The translations under genes and the position numbers were made by a program. A stretch of 64,000 nucleotides of DNA from Cardinalis cardinalis (Eukaryota > Chordata > Aves > Passeriformes > Cardinalidae): the NCBI GenBank assembly GCA_014549065.1, contig JACDOX010000021.1, positions 2,404,084 to 2,468,083 on the forward strand, written 5' to 3'. Under the pieces are notes generated by a model that searched no databases, was not told the origin of the DNA, and was given only the letters and a program-made list of their open reading frames with translations. Of this stretch, positions 1 to 13,365 are shown in pieces. How positions within the stretch are numbered: the first letter of the stretch is position 1; every line of letters starts with the position of its first letter.

Positions 1-2140
1 TCCTCTACCTGTGCCTTTAGAGCTTCAAATGCATAAATATATGGGGAGAGAGTATGGCTTTCCCTAAACAATACACTGAAGAAAAAAATGTCCTATTCCT
101 GTAGAATCTTTATACCCTATTCAGAAGATTTCTCCACTCCAAGAAGCAGTGTAAAAATAGCATTTACTATTTAATGTGTCTATTTATTTGCTATGTTTGT
201 ACATACAGAATTTTAGCTAATAAATTTGATATATCTGTGAGTGTAAAGTGCAACCACTTCAAATTAGTTTGATCAAAGATCAGACATTAGGCTGATAAAA
301 ATCCTACAGCTTCTGGAAGAGGCTGGGGAAGCAAAGTTAATAATGTCCTCAGAGACCAGCACCTTCCAGCCTTTTTTAGGGCCATTTACATGTAAATAAG
401 GTATTTATAAGCTCACATAGACGTTAGCAGAATCTGAATTTGGAACATTGTTCTCAAATAAATGGTAGGACTTGTGTTTCTGCCTCAGCTTTTTCAAACT
501 GTTTATTTAATATTGTTTGCATTGCACCTCCTGCTGAGATCAATATCTTGTTCTGCTTAGACCCTGTACCACTGCTCAGACCAAGGAGGCTGATTACACA
601 GAGTCTACAATCTAAATTGCAAACATCCACACCATTATCGGTTAGTGTGGAAAAGGCAAAAACTGTTTTTGCTCCCTGGTGGCACGCTGCAGGAATCAGA
701 TTTATCCCTTCCCCAGGATTTAAAAGGAAAGGAATGCTAATGGATGCTTTGCATTNCTGGATTGGTTCTGCTCAAAACTTGCTAGCACAGGTAAGTCTGT
801 TAACTATGAATGTTTTACTTCATAAAAATATAAAATACAGAAAAGGAAACAGATGAAAGAGTCTGGTTGAAATGGATTCAGCACACAAGTGGTAGAGTCA
901 GTCAGCCTCTACCCATGTTATGTCCTGCCAGAATTCTTGTCTTCCCAGCTCCCTCCAGAGGTGTCCTCAATCTGACCGACACCTCCCTTCCCATCCCAGC
1001 ATCTTTCACCTGTGCTGGGATAATTGTCTGCTCTAAAACACCCTTGGGAGTGGAACCCTCACTCCCAGGGGGAAGAGTGAGAGCCACAATTGCAATGATG
1101 CACTTGGCTTTCACCTGCATTTAATTTTATTTTTGCTTTCTGAACAATGACTTCATGAACATTTCAATTGCATCAAGCTCCAAAAAGCTACGTTGGATTC
1201 TCTGATCCACCTTTGGACAAATTAGTGGAGCACAGGCTTTTAAAACTCTTTGAAAGCCATTTAATTTCCTAAATCCAGCTGGAGTGAGAAGAAATAAGGA
1301 CATAAATAAATATGTTTTAAGATTCTAAGTCTCCAAATGACACACACAATGCAGGAACTGTTTCTAAGTTTCCTCCCAAATAAGTATCTCTTGGTGTTTC
1401 TTACTTACATGAGAATATTCCTCAGGATATTCAGAATGAAATAAAACCTTCTGAAACTTCAGCCCTGAATTAATTCTAGCACAAATAATTTTTTCAGATC
1501 AGAAATCAAATTTGTCAGTATCAGGTCTAACCACATTCTTCAAAAACCGGGAAGCCCTGCTTTTTTTGGGAATGAAGCTAAGACTTAAGTTTTTTATTTA
1601 CAGGAGAATCTAGAGGAGGAGAAGGGAGAAAGGGAGGCTTTTCCCAACTCTGTGTTTCTGCCAGGTAGGATCACCTGGAGTGAAAGGCTGTTCTCAGCAC
1701 ATTAATTGGTACCCAAGGAGCAGCACCAAACTTTTATGATGTTCCTTCTCTTCTTAATCCTGTTTATTTTTGTCTACAACAAGGATACCTTTAAGGAAAT
1801 TTGGAGTTTTTGGGAGGCAGAGGGGGAAAGTTAAAAGGTTTTGGTTGCGTTTTTTTAGGGGGAGATTTGCTTTGGGGTTTTGTGGTACTTGTTTTGCTTT
1901 TTAAAATTTTGTTTTGTTTTTTCATTTTGTTTTGTTTTTTCAGAGGCTCAAGCTGGAACATTACTGGGCAGTGTATCAAATTGCAAATGGGACGCGGGAA
2001 TTGGCTGCTCAGTGCTTGCCAATGTAAAGGAATCTAGATAGGCACAGGGAATTTATCAATACTCCAGCCCTGTGCCCACACAAACTCTCACCACAGCTCC
2101 ATCCAGAAAGGGACCAAGTTCCCAATTCTTTCTGCTTGTC
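1..2140. other. unique AT-rich DNA, no gene recognised
   Basis: I see no recognisable exon or transposon here. A T-rich stretch with TTTTG units at about 1886-1940 is simple low-complexity sequence. One AG...GT bounded open segment at 717-790 ends in a perfect CAG|GTAAGT donor, but nothing else supports it (see rejected items). The region is probably intronic or intergenic. Confidence 0.5.
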
Positions 2141-2149
2141 AGGAAAATT

Positions 2150-2610
2150 AATCCACAAACACCAGAGGTTTATGTCCAAAAAGGAGACAGAGTCCTGTAA
2201 CTTTATTTAAATAAAGTTTCCCCTGGGGTGTCTCACATTTTTGGAGGAGGCAGCCTCCTTTTTATCCTAATTTCCTGGCTGCATTTCCCTTCTCTCTTTC
2301 CCCGTTTCTGAGGTACTTGAGAAGTTCAGACTTCCTGCAACACCTGATACCAGAGATTTCCCTCTGTTGTATAACCCTCCTTTTTAATTTTTAATTCTTA
2401 TGGAATTTAGGGTTTTCCCCCATTGTTTCTTTCATCTTTAAATATCCAATTTCATTTNTCAGCAAACCTACAGTTTGTAAAGCAAATATCTGTTTTCCAG
2501 TCATCAATCAGTGGAATCCTTCCCATTGTTTCTTTTATCTCTTGCTGCTAGTTTTATCTACCAGCAGACCCACAGCTTCTTTGTAAAGACAAATCTGTCA
2601 TTCCTCTCAT
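2150..2610 (-). mobile_element. probable LTR fragment (passerine ERV-like), with internal repeat
   Basis: This block has the texture of an avian LTR read in reverse. It contains a region rich in TTTATT/AATAAA and alternating pyrimidine-rich text, and it differs from the flanks. Two related units follow each other at about 2428-2489 and 2526-2590: both begin CCCATTGTTTCTTT, share a CAGCA-ACC-ACAG core and end in TTTGTAAAG. I could not find target-site duplications or exact ends. The family and orientation are inferred from general resemblance, so it could be another kind of dispersed repeat. Confidence 0.35.
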
Positions 2611-5600
2611 GCTCCATCGTTTTCAAAAACTAAACTCAGAATGTTTAAATAACAATGAGTGAGGAAACTTTCAGTCGAGCAAATAATTTGAGCCACTGAC
2701 TTTCAGTTGGCATTTCAGCTGAGTTTTGGCAACTTATCCTTTGGCAGAGCTTGCAAACTCAGCACAGAGCCAGGCACAGGCACCCCTGGGACTGACTCTA
2801 AGCATCAGTTTAGCTTTGTTTTGTTGTTTTATTTTCCTACTTTACACTTTGCCTTTAACCTGTTTATTTCCCAAGCTGTGTTTGGAAGTAAATTAGCACA
2901 ATATAAATCCCCTCCCACAAGCACAAAGGAATATACAGACAAAAGCACCCAGAAAAGTGCTTCAAATGATGCGGCAGTAGTGGAACACTTCATGATTTCA
3001 GCTGCATTGTTCTTTTCAAAAACAGTGCCTGTGCACATCTCTTTTTAGCACACATTTATCAAGCGCTGTGGATAAAATGATCAGAACATTTCCCAGGTGA
3101 GGTAAGGTGAGGCAGCCAGACTGAAAGCCCAAAAGAGCACATTTCACTCCGTTCACTCAGCAGCAGTAACATTTCTGACAGAAAAGCGTTCCCAGCCCCT
3201 TCACACCCTGCTTTTAGAGCTGTCGATGATCCCATTTGCACCTTTCCAAAGGGAAATGTTGTACAGCCAATCTGATACACAAGCCTGCTAAAGTGTGTGA
3301 TGAAAATGCTTAATCCTCACTCTAAAAAATCTTCAATTACACTTCTGAAAAATTAATTAATTGACCCACAATTACATATCAAGGTGGCTTAAGTTAGCTG
3401 TATAATTTAAGTAATTAATGTGTGAGAAATCCAACAAGAGAATTACTTTTGTCAATACTTTTACATGCTCTCTGATTAAATTTCTTTTCTGTTGTATTCC
3501 CCCAATATATGACAGTGACTGCTTCATTGAAAGACCCATCTATGCCAGCAAATTGTCTCTAATAGTTTTTTACTATTGGTCACTGGGAAAAAAGAAAATA
3601 TATATATATATGCCAAGTGGATATTATATTTTCCCCATCACTATTACTCTCAGCCCACAAGTATTTGTAGCTCAGAGACAGGGCAGTATTTTATACACGT
3701 AATAATTCTCAATGTTTTTCCTTTAACTAGTTTGTCTACTTTCTGCTTGAACATTTCACTTTTTAAACCTGATTATCCACATTTTCTGATAAGGAGGTCT
3801 CNTGCTTATCTTCACAATATACCTCAATAATTTCCTCTTTACCTAAATCTCATTTCTAGATAGGTTTCCATCAGCTTCAGCCCTCCAGATTAAGTTGGAA
3901 GTGGGTGCCACATTCTCCAGTTGAACACAAACCATTTCCNACTCACAAAGGAGGAGAATATTCTTTCTACTTTCAAGGTTTTGACTTGTGGAAATGAATA
4001 GATGCTTTACAAGAGAGAAATAGCTAATTTTCAGAAATTAAAGATCCAACAGTGCAGGAATTTAACTTCACTTCAACCTGCCTTCCTGTCTCACAGGAGG
4101 ACTAACCACTGCCAGGAGATTCCTTTATCCTCTCCAATCCCCATTGCAGAGGTCNCACACCCTCCTCAGTGTATCCCAGGGCTTCTCTCTCCTCACAGAC
4201 ACAAAAATTCCCCAAACTTTGGCTGCTCTTGGAATTCACCNATGGGTGAGAGAAAGTCAGTGAGTTAAAGCTTTTGAGCTTGAGGGCAGCAACAAAATTA
4301 GGAGCTTGGATAAATTAATGAGATGCAGTGGCCACTATAGGCTGCATCCATCCCCTCTTCAAAATAAANAAATGAAGGTGGGAGTGGAGCTGTAAGAGGA
4401 GGGTTGCACATTTTTCCACATGGAATGGGCACAGTGTAAATGAGCTCTATAAAATATAAAAGTAATAAAAGCAGCATTTGCAAGCTCACAATGCAGCCTG
4501 CTGGTGTTTCCCACTGGTGTCCAGAGTAGCTGAAGCCTGAGGGACCCCACTGGGTGTTTTTGCCTTCAAGAAATTAGATCTGTTGTAANTGAGACAGTCA
4601 CAATACAAAGCAAAACTCCATTTTCAGAAGGCTTCAAAACCTTTTTATTCTAGCATGTGTGATTTTTATACACTCTTACATAAGTTTACTCATTGATCAC
4701 TAAAGACAAAGTGCTTATTGGAACAGGCAATTGCAGGTTTCTCTTATTTATCCTTTCTTTCTTGGTTTATATGTCAATGAACTTGGTAGAAAATTCTTTC
4801 AGGGGTAAATATGGATCCTCTGGTCAAACTTCTCAGTGGCTCACAGAANTCTCTGTAAAACCTCTTCCACAATATCCATCCAGTAACTAATGAGTGGCAT
4901 ATAAATTCAGAATTATGTCAGGATTATCATACTACAGAAGCAAGTCTGAAAGACCAATAAAGAAAATATTTTTTCACTGGGGATCCATCCCTGTGGAAAC
5001 AGACACGTTTTCTCTTAGCTGTGGAATATCCTTCTGAAAATGTGTGTGGTTTGGTTTTGGGATGGATCACATGGTTTTAGAATTGAGTGTACATCCTCTA
5101 GAATAAGGAGAGCCTCAAGAAGAGTGACAGACTTGACCAGAAGAACCAGGAAAACAATTCCTGGCACTTGAGGAGGTCTGCTGGACCTGTCAGAGGGAAC
5201 TGGGGGTGAGCAAATAAAGAGAATACATGCTTGTGATGACAACACAGTAGTCAGTGAAAATATGGAAATTCTCTGTTTCCAAATAAATTTTAAGTCACAG
5301 AATAGAGAGATTCACATAGGTAAAACAAAGACTGATATCTCATTCAGGGGGCAGGAAGGGAATCAAGTCCACAAGGTACATATTGCAACAGAAAAACTGG
5401 AGGGCTAAGAAATAGAAGAGAGCTGCTGGGGAGCCTCATTTGCTTTCATTTAAATTTTTCCCTTAAATAATTTCAATATCCTAGGCCTGCTGGAAATCTG
5501 GGAGCAGAAAGGCATTCCAATGCCAGGCTACCAGGTTTGGAAACGAGCAAGCAGACTTTGCCAGGGTTGGGGTGAGGAGATAAAACAATATGCTAAAGAA

Positions 5601-6351
5601 ACCTTGGATCTAAACCAACATTACCTGCACAAGCAGCATCCAGCCAGGATGCTAATACTTAATAAAATGTGAGAAATCACACAGAAAATGACAGCTGGAA
5701 ATGCAGCTGTGACTTTAATAACCCATCTTCAGGTGAGGAGAAAAAGTACCAGGACATAACCCAAGCAATCCACGNTTAACACAAAGGGAACATAAAAGAG
5801 AAGATATAACCCTTTAAAGGGTTTTAAAGTTTTACAATTTTACAGGATTTAGCCCAGGGGTATTCAGCTGAAGGAGCTGTACCAGAGTTTGGTCTCAGTA
5901 AAGTCTTGTGTTACAGCAATGCACTCCCAGGGGAGTACACAAAGTACAGCAAATCCACAGGACTTCCACTCATCTTCAAAAACAGGAGCTGCAGAAAGAA
6001 ACAGAAAGCCCTTAAAAAGCAGTTCAGGCTATACAAGAGGATAAAAATCTTAGAGGTGACACTCAACAGAGTTGGCACATAGGTCTGAACACAAGCTCCG
6101 GCCTAGAAACAAGGCAAAAAATGTTATTGTACGTGAGAGATTATCTGTAAAAAGCAAAAGTATNCAAAGAAGAAACAAAGAGCAGTGAAATTCTGGCAGA
6201 TTAAATGGGAAAAGACAATAATGCAAAGTCCCCCAGAAGGAGCCAGAGTAACATATGAAAGTAGCATTAAAAAAAATAATNATATCATATTTCCTCAAAT
6301 ACATCAGAAAGAACACTACTGTCACAAAGTCCACAGCATCAAATGGTGAGA
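2611..6351. other. unique AT-rich DNA
   Basis: No exon, RNA gene or clear transposon was recognised. Minor items are a short TA run at about 3597-3612 and a 16-bp palindrome (AACCC TTTAAA GGGTT type) near 5808-5823. Confidence 0.5.
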
Positions 6352-6356
6352 GGACT

Positions 6357-6655
6357 TTTCATGGTTTAACCCCAGCTGGCAACTGAGAATCACAAAGCTG
6401 CTCATTCACCCTCCATCCCAGCAGGATGGGNGAGAGGAGTGATGAGAAAACTCTGGGGTAAAAAGAGTTTNATAATTGAAATTAAAATAAAATAAAATAA
6501 ATGAATAAAANACATNATAGTTTACAGGAAAATAANAAAAAGAGAGAAAAATAAATGAAAAAACAAAAAATATCTCAGCAATGTTTTCAGCAAAAATCCA
6601 AAACATGGCCCTTATGATAAAGAAAATTAATTCTATCCCAGCCATAACCAGCACA
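6357..6655 (-). mobile_element. ERVL-type solo LTR, internally deleted
   Basis: Both ends match the widespread avian ERVL LTR read in reverse. The left side has the reverse complement of its 3' end (GGTTTAACCCCAGCTGGCAAC, allowing a mismatch). The right side has the reverse complement of its 5' start (AATTCTATCCCAGCC..ACCAGCACA). Between them are the A/T-rich run that marks the middle of this LTR and a purine-rich stretch, but the unit is about 300 bp, roughly half the usual size, so the middle is deleted. Flanking pentamers GGACT (6352-6356) and GGACC (6656-6660) match at 4 of 5 positions, in line with the 5-bp duplication typical of ERVL. Identification is from remembered consensus, not a search. 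Confidence 0.7.
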
Positions 6656-6660
6656 GGACC

Positions 6661-7265
6661 AAAAATGTAAAATTCAGGAAAGTACATGAAAATAAAGCAA
6701 ATCTTTTTATTAGTATTCACTGCAGGAGAAGGTGCAAAGATTTCAGTGTTTTCACTCTTGCCTTTCTGAAACTTTTGAAGTGCCTTCAAAGACATAATGA
6801 ACAGATTGGCAATGTGAATAGTAACAAATCTCTAGAATTGTTAGAGGTAACCATTATTAAATGCACAAAATTTATAGTTACTCACCAAGAAATCCTCAAA
6901 AACCTCAAGGATAAACAAGGTGTTTTGCTACAATTACCAGAGTGTAGTTTCTTTCTGTTTACTAGAGGACTAAAAAAAGAGAAAAAACAACACCAAAGAA
7001 AAACAAATCTGAGAAAGTTTTGAAATGACACTTAAGGAATAAGCAAAATTACTGGAAAGTGTAGGAAGGAATAGGTCAAGTGGATCTTTNTTTAAATTAT
7101 ACACTTTGAAACAGTCACTGTGGCATTTGCAAATTGAAGTTCTGCCCTACAAACCTTTTGGAGTTTCTTAAATGGGATCAACAAATCTGCAGAAAACAAA
7201 AGGTCTTTTTGGATTTCAATACGCCTCTTGAGAAAGTCACTCATCAAATGCCTCTGATGAAACAG
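6661..7265. other. unique AT-rich DNA
   Basis: Nothing recognisable. The open frames seen here are lysine- and asparagine-rich translations of A-rich DNA. Confidence 0.45.
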
Positions 7266-7269
7266 CAAC

Positions 7270-8010
7270 CAGAACTGAGAGAAAAGGCTGCAGTAGGGTT
7301 AAATTATTGAATAAAAGACAAACTCAGTAGGCAGGTGGAAGTGGTGGTACCCAGTGGAGTTCTGCAAGGACATGCTTAAATTTCTGCTATTTGGCTTNTT
7401 CATAAAGAACAGAAGAGGAGCAAGTAGTGACATGATGACATTTCCAATCAGAGTCATTTAAAATAGTAAAGATTCAGTGACAGAATTACAGAACTTTGTA
7501 AGAATTCAATAATAGAATGACAGGTGAAATCCAATTCAGATAAAATCAAGGTGATGCTCATGGAGGAAAACCAGACTTGGCTTTACAAAAATAACCAGAT
7601 TTCCTTGCAAGCATCCGCTGAGTGCTTAGCAGGATTTAAGAAATGGAGTTTAATGAAGGAATGGGACTTGAGGGGAAAGAGAGAGTCTGTTTCATGGACA
7701 GCCTGGAAACTTTACACTGCTCCAGTTCTCTCAGCTTGGGAAGGGNACAACAGAATTGTACATGGCTCAGAAAAGAAGTATGATCATAGGTGTGAAGTGG
7801 TTTTCATCCAAGGAGTTAACGTTTGTAAAGGATAAGCCAGGACCCCTCAGTGACACAAAAATGAAGTGAAAAATAAAACAAGAAATATTCAAGTTTGGCA
7901 GAATTATCTGATTTCTCATCTTGCTTTTCTGTATCAATCCCCCAAGGACCACTGCCAGGGTTGCTGGGCTAGATGAGCCTTCTGTCTGACCTCTAGAGAT
8001 CTTCTTACAT
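7270..8010 (+). mobile_element. old, degenerate CR1-like LINE fragment
   Basis: Several short stretches in colinear order resemble the end of a CR1 reverse-transcriptase ORF. A 'GGAGTTCTGCAAGG' segment (Gly-Val-Pro-Gln-Gly region) lies near 7356. A 'GAAATCCAATTCAGATAAAATCAAGGTGATGC' type segment, in which Phe-Asn..Lys-Cys..Met-His is normally encoded, lies near 7526-7557. A tail at 7960-8005 (GCTGGGCTAGATGAGCC...CTCTAGAGATC) resembles old CR1/L2-clade 3' ends. The reading frame is broken by many stops and indels, and the copy is far more diverged than the other CR1 tails in the window, so it is an ancient insertion. Confidence 0.45.
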
Positions 8011-8785
8011 AATGCACCAACTCCCAAATTAAACCCACTACTTCAAATGGTCACCAGTCACTGTCACCAGCAGATCACCAGTATCTCATGGCTTGATATT
8101 TGCTACTAAAACAAGAAAACATTGAGATCAGGTTGTTGAGAAGGTCATTGTGGGTTAAAAAGAAAGAGAAACCCATCCAATGTTGCTCCTGTCCTGGGCA
8201 CAGAGTCAGCAGGAGCAGCATTTGCAGGCTCAGCTGCAGGCAGGGCATTGTCAAAGCAGTGCTGCCTGGTGTAGTGACAAGTTCTGTATTTGCTAGCCCT
8301 CAGCCAGCCTTTACAACTGCTTTCTAAGACCTGCCCAAGGTGTTGGAACACACTGCCAAAATGAAAAATGGATAAAGAAAAAAAAAAGAAAAAAAAGTTC
8401 TTCCTACAAGAGAAGCAGCTTGTAGCAATAACTCTGGTGTCTAAATTGCACTCAGAGCTGTATTACAGTTCATCTTACTAATTCCAGACTGAGACTGTGG
8501 CCCTTTGATTTAAACAGCAGAAATGGGTTTGGTTGCCATTAACAGAAANGTACAAGTTGGGCTTTCCACATTCCCAGATGTCTTTTAATTGATGAATGGA
8601 AGAGGAACAAGAAATATTGTGTGACTTTTACAATTAATCCTTTAAAAAGCCAGGCTGTGTGTTGTACCTGCAGAGCAATGCACCTCCCACCTTGAGCTCT
8701 CTGAAAATCACTTTCAAGGATGGCAGGCGCTGGCATTTCCTCCTCATGGTGGAAATATTGGGGTCTAAGATAAAACAGGACTAAC

Positions 8786-8820
8786 AATAATCATAATAAT
8801 AATAATCATCATCATCATCC
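8786..8820. repeat. (AAT/ATC)n microsatellite
   Basis: Short run of AAT units grading into ATC units. Simple repeat with no coding context. Confidence 0.85.
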
Positions 8821-10180
8821 TTCATATACCTTTGTGAACTTTCACAGAAAGTTCAACCATAATTTAGCTCCCTTTCCAAGGATCAGTTCAGCCCATGTGA
8901 CATCCTGGTAAGAACATGTGTCAGAAAACATGGGGTCCATACCTGTTTGCAATTTCCTNCCTGCTATCCACCTCCACAGTCTGTAGGTTTTTATGTGATT
9001 TTAAGCGACCTCAGGTTTGCTCCAGGCTTTGCAGATCTCACACACAGGCAGAGCTCCNNCTCCAGGACACTNCTGCAGTTCTGCTCTGCTGGGACAGCAT
9101 GAGAGCAACAAAAACTATTTCCATTTCAACTACAGTGCTGTGAAACTTCTCCTTCCTTTCAAAACACTTCTCTCTTCCTCTTTTAAAGCCCTCCAGTGTA
9201 TGTTAGCAAAGCAAAGCAGTGCCAGGGAGCCTTTGAACAAGTTACAAAACCCATTTACCCTTAAAACCTTCTTTGCTGATGACACTGCTGTTTTTATTAA
9301 TACATCAGAGTGCTGGCTGTACTGAGGTTCCATTAATGACTAGTCATAAAAGTGCTGTCCAGTGAGTGGAAAGAACATAGCTAGAGGAAGCTGCAGTCAA
9401 ATCAACAAAGTCAGCCTGCCCTGTTACAAAAAGGAGATTCTTTCACAGAATAAACACCAGGCATGCAGAACAGATTGTTCTTCAAGGTGAACATCACATA
9501 CAAAACCAGTGGCAAATACAGATCTTCAAAACACTTTCAGAAGTCCTTCAGGGCCCAAGAGAAAACAAGCTACACCAACTAGACTGCCACCTGAGCAAAC
9601 TATGCACACTAGTGAAGGAAGGAAGGAAAATTTAGAGTTCCTTCCGTAACCAGGTGGGTGTCTGCAAGAGCAAGGCAGAGCCCTCTGTGTGATCCGGGCT
9701 CAGCTCAAGAGAGCTCGAGAGATCCTGGGGGAAAAAATGTGCAGACAGATCANATAATTAATATCTGTTCCCTGGCAGCAGACAGGTCACAAGGAATTAA
9801 TTTCAATTCTATCCCTTCCGTGACCAGGCACTAATAGCCTGTCTCACACACTCCTTGGCAGCCTTTATTTAGTGGTGCCTCGGATAAGTAAGCCTCCATC
9901 TCCTCACCTTTAGCCAGGCTGAGTAGAATCCAACTCTGTAAATCATCTTGTGAACAACTCATGGAATAAAGGAGTCACAAATCATTCTGCTGAGGTTCTT
10001 TTGTGAGCATCTCTGTGTCTTTTTCCGTGAATAATGAGGAACAGCAGAGCCACAGGTGGGCTTGTTGGATGCAAAAGCTTTAAATGAGGAGAGGTCACCC
10101 TGTCTAAGTCCTCTCAGTGCTGCTGCCCAGACCCTGGATTGAGCAGGGAAGACAGGCTTTAATATTTGTGATAGATGAGT
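8821..10180. other. unique DNA
   Basis: No recognisable gene. There is a small GGAA run at about 9614-9630. The open frames are short and have no conserved look. Confidence 0.45.
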
Positions 10181-10182
10181 AA

Positions 10183-10594
10183 TGTGATGATTGACTCTCA
10201 CAATTAATGGACAAACATCATGTATATAGGTTAAGAAAAGTTTATAGATTTATAGTTATGTTGTACCCCTTTGCGTGATTATCAAAGGACAGCTGGAGTT
10301 GGGACATCTGGGAGGGCCAATTTGTCACTACGGTGACATCTGACCTCCAATCAGGATCTGAGGAGCAGATCTCCACCACTGGACAGCAAAGGAGGGGTTG
10401 AGGGATAGAACTCTGGGAGGGTTAAAGGGTTAAAAAAGGGGAAACCTCCATTGTGAGGGGGCTGAGCATATGGCAGGGAAAATCTTTTGCTCCCGGCGCC
10501 GTAACCTTTTTTCTTTATTCAGTCTTCTGTTGTATTTTTGATAGGGTTTAATAAACCTTCCNAAANGATGAAAAGTGAGTAGCTATTTCTCACA
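10183..10594 (+). mobile_element. solo LTR of a passerine endogenous retrovirus
   Basis: The block runs from TGTGATGATTG to TTTCTCACA, the TG...CA form of an LTR. It contains an AATAAA polyadenylation signal at 10550-10555 near its 3' end and a GC-rich segment (CCCGGCGCCGTAACC) about 50 bp before it, as expected for the U3-R-U5 order. There is no internal retroviral sequence on either side, so it is a solo LTR. The flanks (AGTAA left, GTATT right) give only a weak target-site match. A CR1 tail begins within 20 bp of its end. Confidence 0.6.
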
Positions 10595-10611
10595 GTATTC
10601 ATGAAAGAAAC

Positions 10612-10785
10612 CAGAATCATGGAGTGATTTGTGTTGGAAGAGTCTGCAATGATCATCTCATTCCACCCCCTGCCATGGGCAGGGACACTTTCCACCACAC
10701 CAGGTTGCTCCAAGCCCCATCCAGCCTGGCCTTGGNCNCCTGAGGNGATGGGGCAGCCACAGCTTCTCCTCCAGTNCCCCATTCT
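10612..10785 (-). mobile_element. CR1 LINE, 3' fragment
   Basis: Reverse complement of a CR1 3' end. Reading on the plus strand, the diagnostic order is AATCATGGAGTG, GTGTTGGAAGAGTC, the CCCCCTGCCATGGGCAGGGACA block, CCAAGCCCCATCCAGCCTGGCC and GGGGCAGCCACAG. It is severely 5' truncated, as is usual for CR1, and carries several ambiguous bases. Confidence 0.9.
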
Positions 10786-10789
10786 CCAC

Positions 10790-13360
10790 AAAGTGGTGGT
10801 GACAGCTTCTTTAGTGCCCTGGGAGAGAAACAGAAAATTCATGGAGTATGGATTTCCCAGGATAAGAGCCTTCTAAAGAAGCTCACAGTACCTCAGTGTG
10901 GTGCTCTCAGAAACCACAAAAGTTTCCTGGGATTTAAACACTGGACCTTTACCCAAACCTCAACNAAAAGTTAATATCAAGGAGAACAAGAAAGAAAACA
11001 AAAAATACTGATATTCCTGTTACAAAAGCTGTATCTAGGACTGNGGGTGGTGAAAGGTCTACTGTGGAAATCCTGCTCCTCATAAAGGCTTCATTCATGA
11101 TACCACAGAATGGACATACAGAAACACTGTCTTAAAAGAGTTTCGGGTGTTAATTAACAGCATTTATTTTGTGTTTGCATAAACAAACCCCTATATCCAC
11201 TTTCTGATCAAAAGCAGGAAATGCTAAAAATAAAAAGTCTTCTAAGTAATTCATCATTGGCTCAGGAACAGAGCTGTCTCCAGATAACCCAGACATGAAG
11301 ACATTGCTTCAACACAGAAGTTACACAGTGAATGAGACTGAAAAGGCTTTTAGACAAAGAAAAAATGTGAAAAGAGGAAAGTTAATCAGGAAATTCTAAA
11401 TTTGTCCACAACATTCTTCAGCTACAACTGTAAATAATATACACCTGGAGTGAGAAGTCTAAAAGCTCTTACAAATGGCTTAACATGCCTGTCATTGAAG
11501 TCATTGAAATCAGTAANGAAAATAGACGAAATCTTATTCTTAATTCATCTCAAATAGAGGGTTTATCCTTCAGTTTCTCCCTTTCAAAAATAAGAACTAT
11601 TATTGGTGNGGCTAATGCTTTGCCCTTCTGCTTTTAAGGCTCAGTTAATGGCTTAGGAGTAGTAAAAATACTAAAATTAACATTTTACATCTGGTTGATA
11701 TTCATTGCTGTAGTAATGCTCTAGCTCAGATCTGCTCTGTGTTTAAAATGAAAATAGTGAGGAGCTTTGACCAGGAGACATTATCCTTCAGCATTTATGT
11801 TTGTATTTATTGATGTACACAAAGCCATCAGGTGTTCCACTCAAATATGCTATTTCAACATTTCTAACTTAATAACTGCTTCTATTGTCCTTATCTTCTT
11901 GGGTGGAGTTCTAGATATTTAGTGTAATTTTCCTTTTGAGATGGTAAAATTGTGCTTATATTTCATCTAATATGCTGTTGTTTGTGATACTCTGAAGAGC
12001 CCAACTGATTTTTTTGCCTCAATCTTTCAATTTGTTTGTTTGTTTTATAATTTTTAAGAATCAGCTATATTCAGTCACTGGCACAATCAGGCAGTCCCAG
12101 ACACTTCTAGGGTAAGATTAAGGAGTAACATAGATCCCAATCTTTTATTACTTCCTTATATTAACTTTACAGCCCATATTTGCATCAGACTTGAGTCACT
12201 GGACTAAATTAGGTGAGGAACTAACCTTTGAAAAATTACCACCTCAAAGCATCATACAAAATCAGGAAGTAATGACATGGAAATAGACTTTGTTTTTTGG
12301 ACAAATAAATGTTACAAAAAACCCTTCATTCTATATGACCTAGAGGAGAAATTCAGACTGGCAAAATTGCTTNTAGTTCCTTGTTTCCTAAACACAGCAT
12401 TTTTTTCAAAAATAAAGACTAGGATTTATATTTTTTCTTCCTTAATAATTTAAATGATGGCTTTCTCCCCAGAAGCTTCATCACTGAAATGGGAAAGAAT
12501 AANAGAAAATCAAATGCAATGGGTCATCTTGGAGGTTATCATCAATAATTCATTAGGCTCTGTGGTGGTATTCTGGCCTCTTATGAATACCATTTATTTC
12601 ATCTTGTAATTATATTAAACCTAGCTGGGAAGTTCTCAGTGTATCTCAGGACCTTTATCTTTGGTGAATNTTAGTATTACATGTATAATGTATATTATTT
12701 GCAGTATAATTATGAAGGAGAACCATTAACAGCCAGTGTNCTGTATGTTGGAATTTTATTATCCATTTCCCTTTTATGCCTATTTTATTTTTACATTGCA
12801 AATGATATGAGAAGGAATTTGGCAGCATCCACCCTGCTGGCAGTCATGGCTGGGTCCTAGAAACATGGACTTGGCCAAGCTGGAAGAACAGGGCTCTTCT
12901 GTGCCTGATTGGGCTTAAATTATAGTCACCTATACTTTTATAATTGAATTTTTTTATAGTTGAAATTCAGCTGTAATTCCCCAAAACAGATTGAGAACAC
13001 TGAAGACCTTTGTGCAAGAAAAAATGGCAGTCCCACTGATATTACTGTAACTGGTTCTAAAAAAGAAACTTTCAGATTCTTAGTCTGAAGGCATAGAAAT
13101 CTCCCCATAATAATAATTAAAACTTGCTGTAACCATGAGTGAAGANCATCAACACACCAGTGCTGCAACANTGGAAATGTACAAAATCAAATAATGGCCA
13201 ATTTCANTCATTCCAGNTACAACTGATGCTCTACAGCATTAAGAGCATGGTATAAGAGAGTGTACAGACGTTCACAGGCTTCAAACTTCAGACAAGCCCA
13301 TAATAATGCATATCTGCAAGCACAGCTTACCTTCAAACTGAACCCTGACTTGATTCCCAG
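10790..13360. other. unique AT-rich DNA
   Basis: No exon or transposon recognised. TAAT-rich throughout, consistent with intron or intergenic sequence. Confidence 0.5.
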
Positions 13361-13365
13361 TTTAA

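Noticed and set aside
440..856. Open frame containing a 74-bp segment (717-790) with acceptor CCCCAG and a perfect CAG|GTAAGT donor
   Set aside because: The phases (1 in, 0 out) do not match any other candidate, and the peptide is unremarkable. A single strong donor is common by chance.
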